In this document: piece by piece, positions 1 through 7,277 of the stretch
Numbering within the stretch: position 1 is the first letter of the stretch
Layout: every line of letters starts with the position of its first letter
Source: Gammaproteobacteria bacterium
GTDB taxonomy: Bacteria > Pseudomonadota > Gammaproteobacteria > SZUA-21
NCBI GenBank assembly: GCA_003233345.1
Contig: QILK01000196.1
Coordinates: forward strand, 1-33,583
Length of the DNA: 33,583 nucleotides
Reading direction: 5' to 3'
Position numbers and translations under genes: made by a program
Notes under the pieces: generated by a model
The model's database searches: none
What the model saw: the letters and a program-made list of their open reading frames with translations, nothing else
What the model was told of the DNA's origin: nothing

Positions 1-150
1 TTGACCATCACTACTAAAAATTCGGAGCGGAATATTAAGTTTATACTTGTGCAAATTTTTTACATCGGGTAGATCATCTGCGTCCGATACATGCGGGAGG
101 GGGAGTAGGGCTAGTATTAGAGTTATAAGGCTATAACGGTGATATTTCAT
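1..150 (-). CDS. mrcA: Penicillin-binding protein 1A, N-terminal part (runs off the window)
   Basis: Bifunctional peptidoglycan synthase of the inner membrane (transglycosylase plus transpeptidase). Only the first 50 codons are present, read leftwards from ATG at 148-150. A short hydrophobic segment (about residues 7-20) is followed by LPDV, a Leu-rich spacer, then IPLRIFSSDG. This matches the start of PBP1A proteins, where LPDV-x-x-L and a P-x-x-I/V-Y-S-x-DG stretch follow the signal anchor. The hydrophobic segment is shorter than the usual anchor. The catalytic domains lie outside the window, so the gene could also be a fragment. Identification rests on this short match alone. Confidence 0.65.
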   Translation of the reverse strand, partial: MKYHRYSLITLILALLPLPHVSDADDLPDVKNLHKYKLNIPLRIFSSDGQ

Positions 151-229
151 AAGTTTTCCGGCGTTTTATGCGATTATTTATATTATAAGGTATAAGCATA
201 AACCTTGTCATCTATGGACCTGGCGTGAT

Positions 230-400
230 GGTACCACGGATAATAAGGAAACCGTATATGGATCTGAATTTCCAAGGTCAGGCATTGGCCTCGAAACGGC
301 TCAGCGAGTTATTCGCAGGCACAATAGTAATATTTGGGCAGAATCAGAGATCAATAAAGGCGTTATTTTTTATTTCACCATCGGAGGAAATACTGCTTAG
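230..400 (+). pseudogene. C-terminal relic of a sensor histidine kinase (HATPase_c end)
   Basis: In the frame ending at TAG 398-400 the translation contains EFPRSGIGLETAQRVIRRH followed by IWAESEINKG and FYFTI. This is the G2 box and final strands of the HATPase_c domain of histidine kinases, in the form seen in phytochrome-type and PAS kinases. No H box, N box or G1 box is visible upstream, and the preceding codons of this frame do not look like a kinase. The piece is therefore a remnant left by a deletion or rearrangement. An ATG-initiated reading frame in another phase over the same bases is a shadow. Confidence 0.7.
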
Positions 401-683
401 AAAAACTTTGCTGGACAAAACTTCAAAGGACAGACCGAAAACTTAGGACTACCTTAACTAGATAATATAAATTGAGTATATAACATCTATATCAGTTACA
501 ATGCCGATTTGTTAGCTACATTAAATATAACAATGACTGTCGATTTTAGACTATTGGATAAACGGCTCGCATGTCGGGTGTCCTAGAATAAAAATACTCT
601 GCTGATTCTGATATCGATGCAACCTATTCGCTCGGTCAAGAAAGTCGAGCATTTAATTAAGCATGGTCTTATTAAGTGAGCGC
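401..683. other. Gene-poor stretch between kinase relic and attC site; ends with a cassette-gene tail
   Basis: No complete gene is visible. The last part, 587-679, is an open frame without a convincing start that ends at TGA 677-679 with the residues VKKVEHLIKHGLIK. Its stop lies 4 bases before the attC site, where the gene of an integron cassette normally ends. It may be the 3' tail of a lost cassette gene. I do not recognise the peptide. Confidence 0.35.
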
Positions 684-751
684 ATCCAACCAGACAGATC
701 AACAAGGACGCGCCGACAAGCGGCGTGCCTGTTAGCTGCGGACTGTTAGCT
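684..751 (+). other. attC: Integron attC recombination site
   Basis: The site begins with ATCCAAC (684-690), which fits the R'' consensus RYYYAAC, and ends with GTTAGCT (745-751), an R'-like box. Between them AACAAGGACGCGCCG (701-715) and CGGCGTGCCTGTT (721-733) form an imperfect hairpin with a 5-base loop. This central part, with GACGCGCC, CGGCG and GTTAGCT, is the typical layout of integron 60-base elements. R'' and R' are not perfectly complementary to one another. A coding region starts 16 bases after R', as expected for a cassette. No integrase gene is in the window. Confidence 0.7.
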
Positions 752-767
752 CTCGGAGAAACTCGGA

Positions 768-1385
768 ATGTCCCATGAATATGATTCAAGCCAAATAAAA
801 GTCTTGAAGGGTTTGGAGCCTATAAGAAAACGGCCTGAGTTTTATTTAGGCGATCTTGACGCCCCTGGTCTGAATACAAGGCTGGCTTTTCAGACACTGT
901 GTCATGCGGTAGATGAAGCTGTAGAAGGAAATTGTAACCATATTTTGATGCGAGTAAATAAATATAATGTTACATCGGAATATGACGTTGGTTTACCCCT
1001 TAAGCCTCACCCCGCAGCGGATCAGCTTCCCGCTGCGATGATATTTTTAGCTTTACATATGGGGTGTCACAATCAAAAAAAGAATATCGAAGTTGGCTCT
1101 GAATTATGTGAACTCGGGCTAGCTGTTTTGAATGGTGTATGTTCTGTATTAACAGCTTCTGTTGTTGAAAAAGGAAAAGCGGCAGAGTTCATATTTGAAA
1201 AAGGAGTTCTTCGAAGCAAACCAGAGATAGTTGATATATGTAGGGAAGATTATACGAAAATATCTATTGTGCTAGATCAAGCCATTTTAAAAAACACCAC
1301 TTTTGAGTTTTCCAAAATAGAACAGGAAGCTATAAGAATATCGGAAAAATATAAATTACCAATACAGGTAGAGGAAATGAGCTAA
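768..1385 (+). CDS. Stand-alone degenerate GyrB/ParE-like ATPase domain, probable integron cassette gene
   Basis: A 205-residue protein. The start (QIKVLKGLEPIRKRPEFYLGD) follows the opening of GyrB and ParE, and it continues with AVDEAVEGNC, the equivalent of the DNAIDEALAGHC helix. In GyrB this is the GHKL ATP-binding domain of type II topoisomerase. Here the key residues are changed: the catalytic Glu position of EVVDN is Gln (residues FQTLCHAVDE), Asp/Asn of that motif are Cys/His, the DDGRGIP motif has become EYDVGLP, and the glycine-rich lid GGLHGVG is reduced to CELGLAVLNG. ATP hydrolysis is therefore unlikely. There is no transducer, TOPRIM or DNA-cleavage domain. A Shine-Dalgarno-like GGAG precedes ATG 768. 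The attC upstream and an R''-like box overlapping its stop codon suggest a mobile cassette. A role as modulator or decoy of gyrase is only inference. Confidence 0.75.
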   Translation: MSHEYDSSQIKVLKGLEPIRKRPEFYLGDLDAPGLNTRLAFQTLCHAVDEAVEGNCNHILMRVNKYNVTSEYDVGLPLKPHPAADQLPAAMIFLALHMGCHNQKKNIEVGSELCELGLAVLNGVCSVLTASVVEKGKAAEFIFEKGVLRSKPEIVDICREDYTKISIVLDQAILKNTTFEFSKIEQEAIRISEKYKLPIQVEEMS

Positions 1386-1386
1386 C
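1380..1386 (+). other. Possible left half (R'') of the cassette's own attC
   Basis: AGCTAAC overlaps the TAA stop of the GyrB-like gene. It is the exact reverse complement of GTTAGCT at 745-751. Integration opens attC between G and TT of R', so a cassette starts with TTAGCT and its own R'' at the other end should be complementary to that. The match is what is predicted, but the rest of an attC hairpin does not follow, so the site seems cut off by later rearrangement. Confidence 0.4.
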
Positions 1387-1506
1387 CAGCTATTCCTATT
1401 GCTCATCAATCCATCTGTCTGTACAAAGCTTAAGCGCCATTCTTTAAGCTGATGGGGATAGAGTCTTTTTCTCGACAATACTGGCTGCGCTGTTCTGCGT
1501 CCATAG

Positions 1507-1629
1507 CAGGTCAGAAATAAAGCCGTAAATAAGAAATTTTTATCAGTCTACAGTGACTGGTTGCAAGCCTATAATGAATCACCAACAGAGGGTTTTTCTT
1601 GGGAAGAAGTTAAAAAAGAAATGAAATAA
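1507..1629 (+). pseudogene. Antitoxin gene remnant (C-terminal end only)
   Basis: The frame closing with TAA 1627-1629 encodes SPTEGFSWEEVKKEMK, the kind of C-terminus found on small antitoxins that precede ParE/RelE toxins. An in-frame TAG at 1504-1506 and the absence of a start codon show that the DNA-binding half is gone. The ParE-type toxin begins 2 bases after its stop, as in an intact operon. Confidence 0.5.
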
Positions 1630-1631
1630 TA

Positions 1632-1923
1632 ATGGACTACCAATTAATCATTCGCTCGGAAGCGAAAGAAGACTTATTAGACGCATTTCATTGGTATCAG
1701 GAACAAAGGTCAGACTTTGGTTTCGACTTTAAGTTATGTGTCGGTGAAGTCATTAATAAGATAAAAAAATCCCCTCATATATCAAACTGTGTTTCAAAAT
1801 GTAAAGCGTTCTGTTACCAAACGTTTTCCATTTGGAATCTTTTATATCGTTGAAGATAATACAATAATTATACTTTCAGTGTTACACGCAAGACGTGACC
1901 CAATGCATTGGAAAAAAGAAAGT
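1632..1923 (+). pseudogene. ParE/RelE-family toxin, frameshifted
   Basis: From ATG 1632 the product begins MDYQLIIRSEAKEDLLDAFHWYQ, the N-terminal strand and helix of RelE/ParE-superfamily toxins. After KKSPHI, near 1780-1785, the family sequence continues only in another frame: YQTVFQNVKRSVTKRFPFG, then FYIVEDNTIIILSVLHARRDPMHW, which is the conserved second half. One or two bases are missing or gained at the junction. The toxin should be inactive unless the ribosome slips. In the second frame the reading continues past the toxin into a transposase fragment, so a small rearrangement fused the two. Confidence 0.75.
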
Positions 1924-1944
1924 AACACTGGACTCAATTTCCAG

Positions 1945-2094
1945 GTGTCATTTATTATTAACAAAGGCCAACGTGCTCCTAATTTCACCGACTGGATGAA
2001 GCATCGTGTCGACTCGGGCAAAGGCAAGCTCATCTACAGTCAGCGAATGTTGGTCGTTGAGCCTGTGTTTGCCAATATCGGAACGAATAAGTAG
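1945..2094 (+). pseudogene. IS1182-family-like transposase, C-terminal fragment
   Basis: In the frame ending at TAG 2092-2094 the translation reads WMKHRVDSGKGKLIYSQRM followed by VVEPVFANI. This is the hallmark region of IS1182-type DDE transposases (WMK-x-R-x-DS-x-x-G-x-x-IY-x-x-R-x-x-x-VEPVF-x-N), close to the catalytic Glu. The rest of the transposase and any terminal inverted repeats are not visible. It is fused in frame to the end of the broken ParE-type toxin. Confidence 0.65.
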
Positions 2095-2150
2095 AATACG
2101 GTTTACAGAAGCTGGTTTTTCTACAGCCTCGTTATGCGTCATAGGGGATT

Positions 2151-2480
2151 ATGAGTAGAAAAAAGAACAAAATGGAGAGATTGAATCAAAGTCGTCTACT
2201 AGCTAGAGTAAAAGCTCAGTCAGGAATGGATACAACTGATCCTGATATTCGACCCCCATCTGGGGCAGTATTAGCTAATAAAGATGAGCTTTCTCATAAT
2301 AACACCTATGGTGGATTGCCAAGGTTCTACATTGATAAAGTCGTTGTATGCCGAAATTGTGGAACAGAAGAAATTTGGGCGGCAGGAAGACAAAAATGGT
2401 GGTATGAAGTAGCAAAGGGAAATATAAATACTAGGGCTGTGTTGTGTCGATCGTGCAGAGAGGCGAAAAGACAAAAATAA
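2151..2480 (+). CDS. Zinc-ribbon protein of unknown function
   Basis: A 109-residue protein with a basic, charged N-terminus and a C-terminal zinc ribbon with two Cys pairs: CRNC (about residues 70-73) and CRSC (about 99-102). Between them is EIWAAGRQKWWYEVAKG. The CxxCG-x-EE-x-W...QKWWYE...CxxCR pattern matches the small family known as probable zinc-ribbon domain. Its function is unknown; nucleic-acid or protein binding is the general expectation. It starts at ATG 2151 and stands alone between the IS relic and the EamA transporter. It may be another mobile cassette, but no attC was found after it. Confidence 0.7.
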   Translation: MSRKKNKMERLNQSRLLARVKAQSGMDTTDPDIRPPSGAVLANKDELSHNNTYGGLPRFYIDKVVVCRNCGTEEIWAAGRQKWWYEVAKGNINTRAVLCRSCREAKRQK

Positions 2481-2601
2481 GGGTAAGCAAGAAGTATTGC
2501 CTACTAAGAAAGCAGGGGACGCCGATGACTTATTAAATAGTTGAAAATGCGGAACCTACTAGCCCAAGGCTCGAGATCGGGTCATTTATGCTCTTTTACG
2601 C

Positions 2602-2607
2602 TATAAT
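2602..2607 (+). promoter_or_regulatory. TATAAT hexamer just before the EamA gene
   Basis: A perfect -10 hexamer lies only 5 bases upstream of ATG 2613. If it is used, the transcript would be nearly leaderless. No good -35 box is seen at 17 bases distance, and there is no Shine-Dalgarno motif before the ATG, so this is tentative. Confidence 0.25.
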
Positions 2608-2612
2608 CGCCT

Positions 2613-3488
2613 ATGAGTTGGTTTTTACTTGCGTTGGTATCGGCAATATCACTTGCGTCTGCAGACGCTTTTACCAAAAAATTATTTCCGGTCTCTACCG
2701 GCATGGAACTGGTGGCGATACGGTTTTTTGTTCCTGCCGTTGCCTTATTTCCTGTTGTCTTTTTTTTACCTTATTCGCAACTGGATCTGACATTCTGGTT
2801 GTTGATGGTATTACTGGTTCCCTTGGAACTATTGGCAATGTATTTATATTTAATATCAATTCGTGATGCGCCGCTGCCGAATACATTACCTTACTTGGCA
2901 TTCACACCGGTCTTTAACATAGCGACCGCCTGGCTCGTGCTTGGGGAGACGGTCACCAGCGCCGGGTTACTCGGAATCTTGCTGATTACTGTTGGCGCCT
3001 ATATGATTAATCTAAAACTCGAGCATTTACGTAATATTAGATCGTTAGTTAAACCGTTTTTAGCGATCCGGCAAAACAAAGCATCTTTGATGATGTTGGG
3101 TGTGGCGGCTATCTATAGTGTTACCTCCGTTTTTTCCAAGCAAGCTTTAAGTTATATCGAGCCAAAGTTGTTTGGTGCTTTTTATTATTTCTGCATTGGG
3201 GTTGCGGCATTACTGTGGGTTGGCTTTTCGCGACCCCGGTCATTTAACGTTCTAAAAAAACAAAAACTTCATTATCTATTTATCGGTAGCTTAATGGTGA
3301 TAATGGTAATCAGCCATTTTCTGGCGATTGCAGATATTGAAGTCGCCTATATGATTGCGGTAAAACGCACAAGTTTACTTTTTGGACTGCTGTATGGTTA
3401 TTATCTGTTTCACGATGAGCAAATTAGAAAAAATCTGTTCGCCGGGTTGCTGATGTTAGCAGGTGTTTGTGCGATTATATTAACGTGA
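2613..3488 (+). CDS. EamA/DMT-superfamily membrane transporter
   Basis: A 291-residue integral membrane protein with about ten hydrophobic helices arranged as two halves, the EamA fold of the drug/metabolite transporter superfamily. The first half ends in the typical LVLGETVTSAGLLGILLITVGAYMI segment region, and the second half ends with a YGYYLFHDEQ...AGLLMLAGVCAII stretch, the usual repeat of each EamA unit (gap marks residues not listed). Substrate is unknown; family members export metabolites or amino acids. It is a single gene followed by a REPIN-like repeat. GC-rich codon use resembles the core genes downstream more than the scraps upstream. Confidence 0.85.
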   Translation: MSWFLLALVSAISLASADAFTKKLFPVSTGMELVAIRFFVPAVALFPVVFFLPYSQLDLTFWLLMVLLVPLELLAMYLYLISIRDAPLPNTLPYLAFTPVFNIATAWLVLGETVTSAGLLGILLITVGAYMINLKLEHLRNIRSLVKPFLAIRQNKASLMMLGVAAIYSVTSVFSKQALSYIEPKLFGAFYYFCIGVAALLWVGFSRPRSFNVLKKQKLHYLFIGSLMVIMVISHFLAIADIEVAYMIAVKRTSLLFGLLYGYYLFHDEQIRKNLFAGLLMLAGVCAIILT

Positions 3489-3515
3489 CCAAACATCCGG
3501 ACAATATTGATCAAA

Positions 3516-3674
3516 GTAGCCCGGACTTCGCGCAGCGAACGCCGGGAAAACGAACATGGTGACGGTAGTAAAGTAGAATGTGCCTGATTCATCTCCAATA
3601 GGGGTTGTAGGATTTTGCCTGAATTTAAGAGGGTTATTCTTTCCCCGGCGTTCGCTGCGCGAAGTCCGGGCTAC
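3516..3674. repeat. REPIN-like element, copy A (31-bp perfect inverted repeats around 97 bp)
   Basis: GTAGCCCGGACTTCGCGCAG and the 11 bases after it form a 31-bp arm at 3516-3546. Its exact reverse complement is at 3644-3674. Each arm is itself an imperfect palindrome (CCCGG-TTCGC-GCA-GCGAA-CCGGG). Paired, inverted REP-type palindromes around a short spacer are the layout of REPINs, which are moved by RAYT (REP-associated tyrosine) transposases; no RAYT gene is in this window. A second copy at 27382-27543 lies in the opposite orientation with a related spacer. Confidence 0.8.
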
Positions 3675-3802
3675 GAACAGGAATGGGCTGTGTGAAGAAA
3701 TTAACTGGGTAGACTACTAGTACCCTCACGGGCTAAAATAGGCCCCAATTTAAGTTTTAGCTGTAACAGGTTCATGTTTTTAATAATTTATCGGAGATTT
3801 AT

Positions 3803-4234
3803 ATGACAATCGAGCGAACACTTTCTATTATTAAGCCAGATGCAGTAGCAAAAAATGTTGTCGGCGATATTATTTCAAGATTCGAGAAAGGTGGGCTTAA
3901 CGTCGTGGCATTAAAAATGGCACACTTAAGCAAGGACCAGGCAGGTGGTTTCTATGAAGTCCATAAGGAAAGACCTTTTTATAATGATCTTGTTGAATTT
4001 ATGACATCCGGTCCCGTGGTAATACAAGTGTTGGAAGGCGAAGGCGCTATTGCCAAAAACCGCGAGTTGATGGGAGCCACCAATCCGGCGGATGCCGCTG
4101 CCGGGACTATTCGTGCGGATTTTGCCAAAACAGTTGATGAAAATGCGGTTCACGGATCGGATGCGCCGGAAACGGCGAAAGCAGAAATCGCCTTCTTTTT
4201 TAGTGATGACGAAGTGTGCCCAAGAACTCGGTAA
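3803..4234 (+). CDS. ndk: Nucleoside diphosphate kinase
   Basis: Transfers the gamma phosphate of ATP to nucleoside diphosphates through a phosphohistidine, balancing (d)NTP pools in the cytoplasm. The protein has 143 residues, the normal length. The active-site His is H117 in [10 protein letters not shown], and K11 in the opening IIKPDAV binds phosphate. A Shine-Dalgarno-like GGAG sits a few bases before ATG 3803. It is the first gene of the ndk-rlmN-pilW-rodZ cluster, with 21 bases to rlmN. Confidence 0.97.
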   Translation: MTIERTLSIIKPDAVAKNVVGDIISRFEKGGLNVVALKMAHLSKDQAGGFYEVHKERPFYNDLVEFMTSGPVVIQVLEGEGAIAKNRELMGATNPADAAAGTIRADFAKTVDENAVHGSDAPETAKAEIAFFFSDDEVCPRTR

Positions 4235-4255
4235 CGTATATTATTTGGTATAGAC

Positions 4256-5365
4256 ATGACTGATACAAATTTAATAGGACTAGCTCATAGTGATCTTCAA
4301 GTGTTTTTTGCCACACTTGGAGAAAAACCTTATCGCGCATCCCAACTGATGAAGTGGATTTATCATCAGGGGGTGACTGACTTTAGTGAGATGAGCAATC
4401 TAAGCAAGGGTTTGCGCGAACGGCTGGAATCCAGTGCAACGATAAAATTACCGAAACTGGTATCAACGCAACCCTCTGACGACGGAACCATTAAGTGGTT
4501 GCTGGCATTGGCTGACGGGAATTGCATTGAAGCGGTTTTTATACCTGAAACAGAGCGTGGCACGCTGTGTGTTTCCAGCCAGGTCGGCTGTGCATTGAAC
4601 TGTTCGTTTTGCTCAACGGCGACGCAAGGATTTAGCCGCAATTTGACGGCCGATGAAATCGTTGGCCAAGTGCTTTTTGCCACACTCGAATTGGGGATTG
4701 CAAAAAACCGTGGTAGTAGAATCATTACCAATATTGTGCTTATGGGGATGGGTGAGCCGTTATTAAACTTTGAAAACGTGACGAAAGCTGTTGATATAAT
4801 GCTGGATGATAACGGGTTTGGGGTGTCCAAGCGGCGGGTCACACTAAGCACAGCTGGTCTGGTTCCGGCGATCGACAAACTTCGAGAGACGCAGGATGTC
4901 AGTCTGGCGGTGTCACTACATGCACCTAATGATGCGCTCAGGAATCAATTGGTGCCGATAAACAAGAAGTACCCGTTACATCAGTTATTGGCTGCATGTC
5001 AAAGATATGTCGCCGGAAAGGTACACAGGCGCATTACAATGGAGTATGTAATGCTAAAAGATATCAATGATTTAGATACACATGCGTATGAATTGGCACA
5101 AGTATTGAAGGATGTTCCATCAAAGGTGAACCTGATTCCCTTTAACAGTTTTCCAGGGGCAGACTTCCAGTGTTCGGATACCAAGCGTATGGAAAAGTTT
5201 CGTAATATCTTGATTAAAGCGGGCTTTCCAACAATTATTCGGAAAACCCGTGGTGGCGATATCGCTGCTGCTTGTGGTCAGCTGGTGGGTCAGGTTAACG
5301 ACCGAACCCGACGCCAGGCACAATGGAAACTAGAACTTGACCGCAAAAAGGGAATAACTGTATGA
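4256..5365 (+). CDS. rlmN: Dual-specificity 23S rRNA/tRNA adenine-C2 methyltransferase
   Basis: Radical-SAM enzyme that methylates A2503 of 23S rRNA and A37 of some tRNAs. The 369-residue protein has the iron-sulfur motif C112-x3-C116-x2-C119 (CALNCSFC). It also has the two mechanistic cysteines: C105 in RGTLCVSSQVG, and C340 in AAACGQL, which receives and releases the methyl carrier. The GMGEPL motif that follows in family members is present. Its stop overlaps the start of pilW by 4 bases, pointing to translational coupling. Confidence 0.97.
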   Translation: MTDTNLIGLAHSDLQVFFATLGEKPYRASQLMKWIYHQGVTDFSEMSNLSKGLRERLESSATIKLPKLVSTQPSDDGTIKWLLALADGNCIEAVFIPETERGTLCVSSQVGCALNCSFCSTATQGFSRNLTADEIVGQVLFATLELGIAKNRGSRIITNIVLMGMGEPLLNFENVTKAVDIMLDDNGFGVSKRRVTLSTAGLVPAIDKLRETQDVSLAVSLHAPNDALRNQLVPINKKYPLHQLLAACQRYVAGKVHRRITMEYVMLKDINDLDTHAYELAQVLKDVPSKVNLIPFNSFPGADFQCSDTKRMEKFRNILIKAGFPTIIRKTRGGDIAAACGQLVGQVNDRTRRQAQWKLELDRKKGITV

Positions 5366-6189
5366 TTCATTTTAATAATATACTATTATTAATGGCAGGC
5401 TACATATTTTTAATGATTCAGGGCTGTAACCAGTCCATAAAGCCTGAGACGCAACAGAGCGAAAAAAAGCAGCAGGATCAAAATAAAAATGTCAGAGCCC
5501 GGCCAATGCACCGATATCGGTTGGATGTGGCAAAGTCATCTGAGCTGAATGCGCAATTATGCGCGGCTTATATTAAAAAGAGCCGATATGTTGTGGCCAT
5601 GGAAAAGTGTAAGAAGTCATTAGAATATGATTCTAAAAATGCCAAACCACATAAGTGGCTGGCCGTTTTATATCAAAGGCTTGGACAAACAGGCAAAGCA
5701 GCCAAACACTTTAAGCGAGCAGTCGCGCTGGATTCAGGTGATGCAGGTACGCGTAATAACTATGGAACGTTTTTGTGTAAGCAGCGGAAGTATGCCGCCG
5801 CCGAAAAACAATTTTTACTGGCTGCGGGAGATCCCTTGTATCCAGCAAGAGCATTTGCATTGGCGAATGCGGGCGTCTGTATGATGGAAGCAGGACAGCA
5901 TAAAAAAGCGGAGCAATACTTTCGATCAGCTTTACGAATTGATCTATTCAATTCATTGGCTCTGATTAATTTGGCGCAAATCCGGTTTGATCAGGGAAGT
6001 TATAAGAGTGCTATGCCATTATTAAAAAAATGGTCGATGCGCAATAAACAAAATGCAAGGTCATTGTGGTTAAATATTCAAATTGCAAAATTGAATAGGA
6101 ATAAAGACAGGGTATCTAGTCTGGGAATGTTATTGAATGCACGGTTTCCAGCGTCAAATGAAGCACAACACTATCGGAAGATGAATTGA
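5362..6189 (+). CDS. pilW: Type IV pilus assembly TPR lipoprotein PilW/PilF
   Basis: Outer-membrane lipoprotein that lets the PilQ secretin multimerise (pilotin) for type IV pili. The 275-residue protein opens with a hydrophobic signal and a lipobox ending at C22 (MIQGC). From about residue 65 it consists of tetratricopeptide repeats, for example the segments at roughly 92-125 and 160-195 with the A-x-x-x-Y/F pattern of TPR helices. The ATG overlaps the rlmN stop, and rodZ follows after 1 base. The rlmN-pilW-rodZ order is widespread in gammaproteobacteria and supports the name. Confidence 0.9.
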   Translation: MIHFNNILLLMAGYIFLMIQGCNQSIKPETQQSEKKQQDQNKNVRARPMHRYRLDVAKSSELNAQLCAAYIKKSRYVVAMEKCKKSLEYDSKNAKPHKWLAVLYQRLGQTGKAAKHFKRAVALDSGDAGTRNNYGTFLCKQRKYAAAEKQFLLAAGDPLYPARAFALANAGVCMMEAGQHKKAEQYFRSALRIDLFNSLALINLAQIRFDQGSYKSAMPLLKKWSMRNKQNARSLWLNIQIAKLNRNKDRVSSLGMLLNARFPASNEAQHYRKMN

Positions 6190-6190
6190 T

Positions 6191-7126
6191 ATGGATAACA
6201 CTTTTAGCGGATTTGATAGTTCAATTATAAAAGGCCCGATGCCAGGCGAGGTGTTGCGGGAGGCGCGTCGTGCGCGCGATTTGTCGATGAAATATATTGC
6301 CAATCAGTTGCGTCTGAGTATCGATATAATCGATGCATTGGAAAATGATGATTATAAAAATCTGCCCGTTGCGGCGTTTGTGCAAGGTTATATAAGAAAT
6401 TATGCGGCGCTGCTTGGATTGAATGCGGATCCGCTTATTACCCAGTATACTTTACGTAAGGAAGAAGAAACTACCTTTACAGCTAAAAAGAAGAGAAAAC
6501 TTAAACAGGGAAAGTCATCTAAGAATCATGTTTTACCTGTGCGGATCTTTAGTTATGTCATTAGTTTGGGGCTTATCATTGCCGCAATGGCATTAATCTA
6601 TAATTCCAAGCCAAAAGAGGATGAGGATATTCTACTTGCAGATGAGACCATTCAAGTAGCATCCAAAATATTATCAGCGAAAAAACATGGACCGATAAGC
6701 GTCGATGAGCTTGATTTTGTTGGCAGTGTTTCCAAGCTTGCCGTGAGTGCGGTCGCTACTAAAAAATCAGTAATCAAAGCTAACAAACTCGATACTTTAT
6801 CGATAAAGTTTAATAAGTCGTCTTATATTGTTGTATTGGATGCTAATAACAAGCAATTGTTAAAGGAAAGAGGTGTTCAGGGTTATCGAGCCAAGGTCAC
6901 TGGCAGGGCACCATTCCGGGTTAAGTTAAAGCAGCCTAAAAATATTATTGTTAAGTTAAACGGACGATTGGTTAAACACTTAAAAAGAAGTCACTCAAAA
7001 ACCGGCCATAAAGGTGGGGCTAGAACAATCATTGTGCAAAAACAGCGTCCCCTTAGTAAAAATCCCCGGCTTAATGCCAAGGCAGACAATAGTAAACTGC
7101 GAAAGCGAAAACGCGCCAGGAACTAA
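6191..7126 (+). CDS. rodZ: Cytoskeleton protein RodZ
   Basis: Inner-membrane protein that links MreB filaments to the cell-wall elongation machine and maintains rod shape. The 311-residue protein has an N-terminal helix-turn-helix of the Cro/XRE type (about residues 20-85, LREARRARDLSMKYIANQLR). A single membrane helix follows at about 118-137 after a basic linker. A periplasmic DUF4115-type beta domain lies at about 205-265 (KVTGRAPFRVKL region). It ends in a very basic tail of Lys and Arg. It is coupled to pilW with a 1-base gap. Confidence 0.93.
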   Translation: MDNTFSGFDSSIIKGPMPGEVLREARRARDLSMKYIANQLRLSIDIIDALENDDYKNLPVAAFVQGYIRNYAALLGLNADPLITQYTLRKEEETTFTAKKKRKLKQGKSSKNHVLPVRIFSYVISLGLIIAAMALIYNSKPKEDEDILLADETIQVASKILSAKKHGPISVDELDFVGSVSKLAVSAVATKKSVIKANKLDTLSIKFNKSSYIVVLDANNKQLLKERGVQGYRAKVTGRAPFRVKLKQPKNIIVKLNGRLVKHLKRSHSKTGHKGGARTIIVQKQRPLSKNPRLNAKADNSKLRKRKRARN

Positions 7127-7277
7127 ACTTTTTTGCCAGAATTATCTGCAAGAATTATCTGATTTTGTAGATAGATTTAGACACAATCCCTGTTTCTGAC
7201 TGTTAATTTACTGTATTCCAGATTAAACTACCTTTCGATCTGATAATATCCCGATTTCAATTATCGAAGGACTGGTT

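Noticed and set aside
225-446. ATG-initiated frame of 73 codons over the kinase relic
   Set aside because: It is out of phase with the clear HATPase_c sequence and has no family pattern.
2094-2150. GTTATGC near 2132-2138 as an attC R' box before the zinc-ribbon gene
   Set aside because: No matching R'', L boxes or hairpin precede it; it lies right after the transposase fragment.
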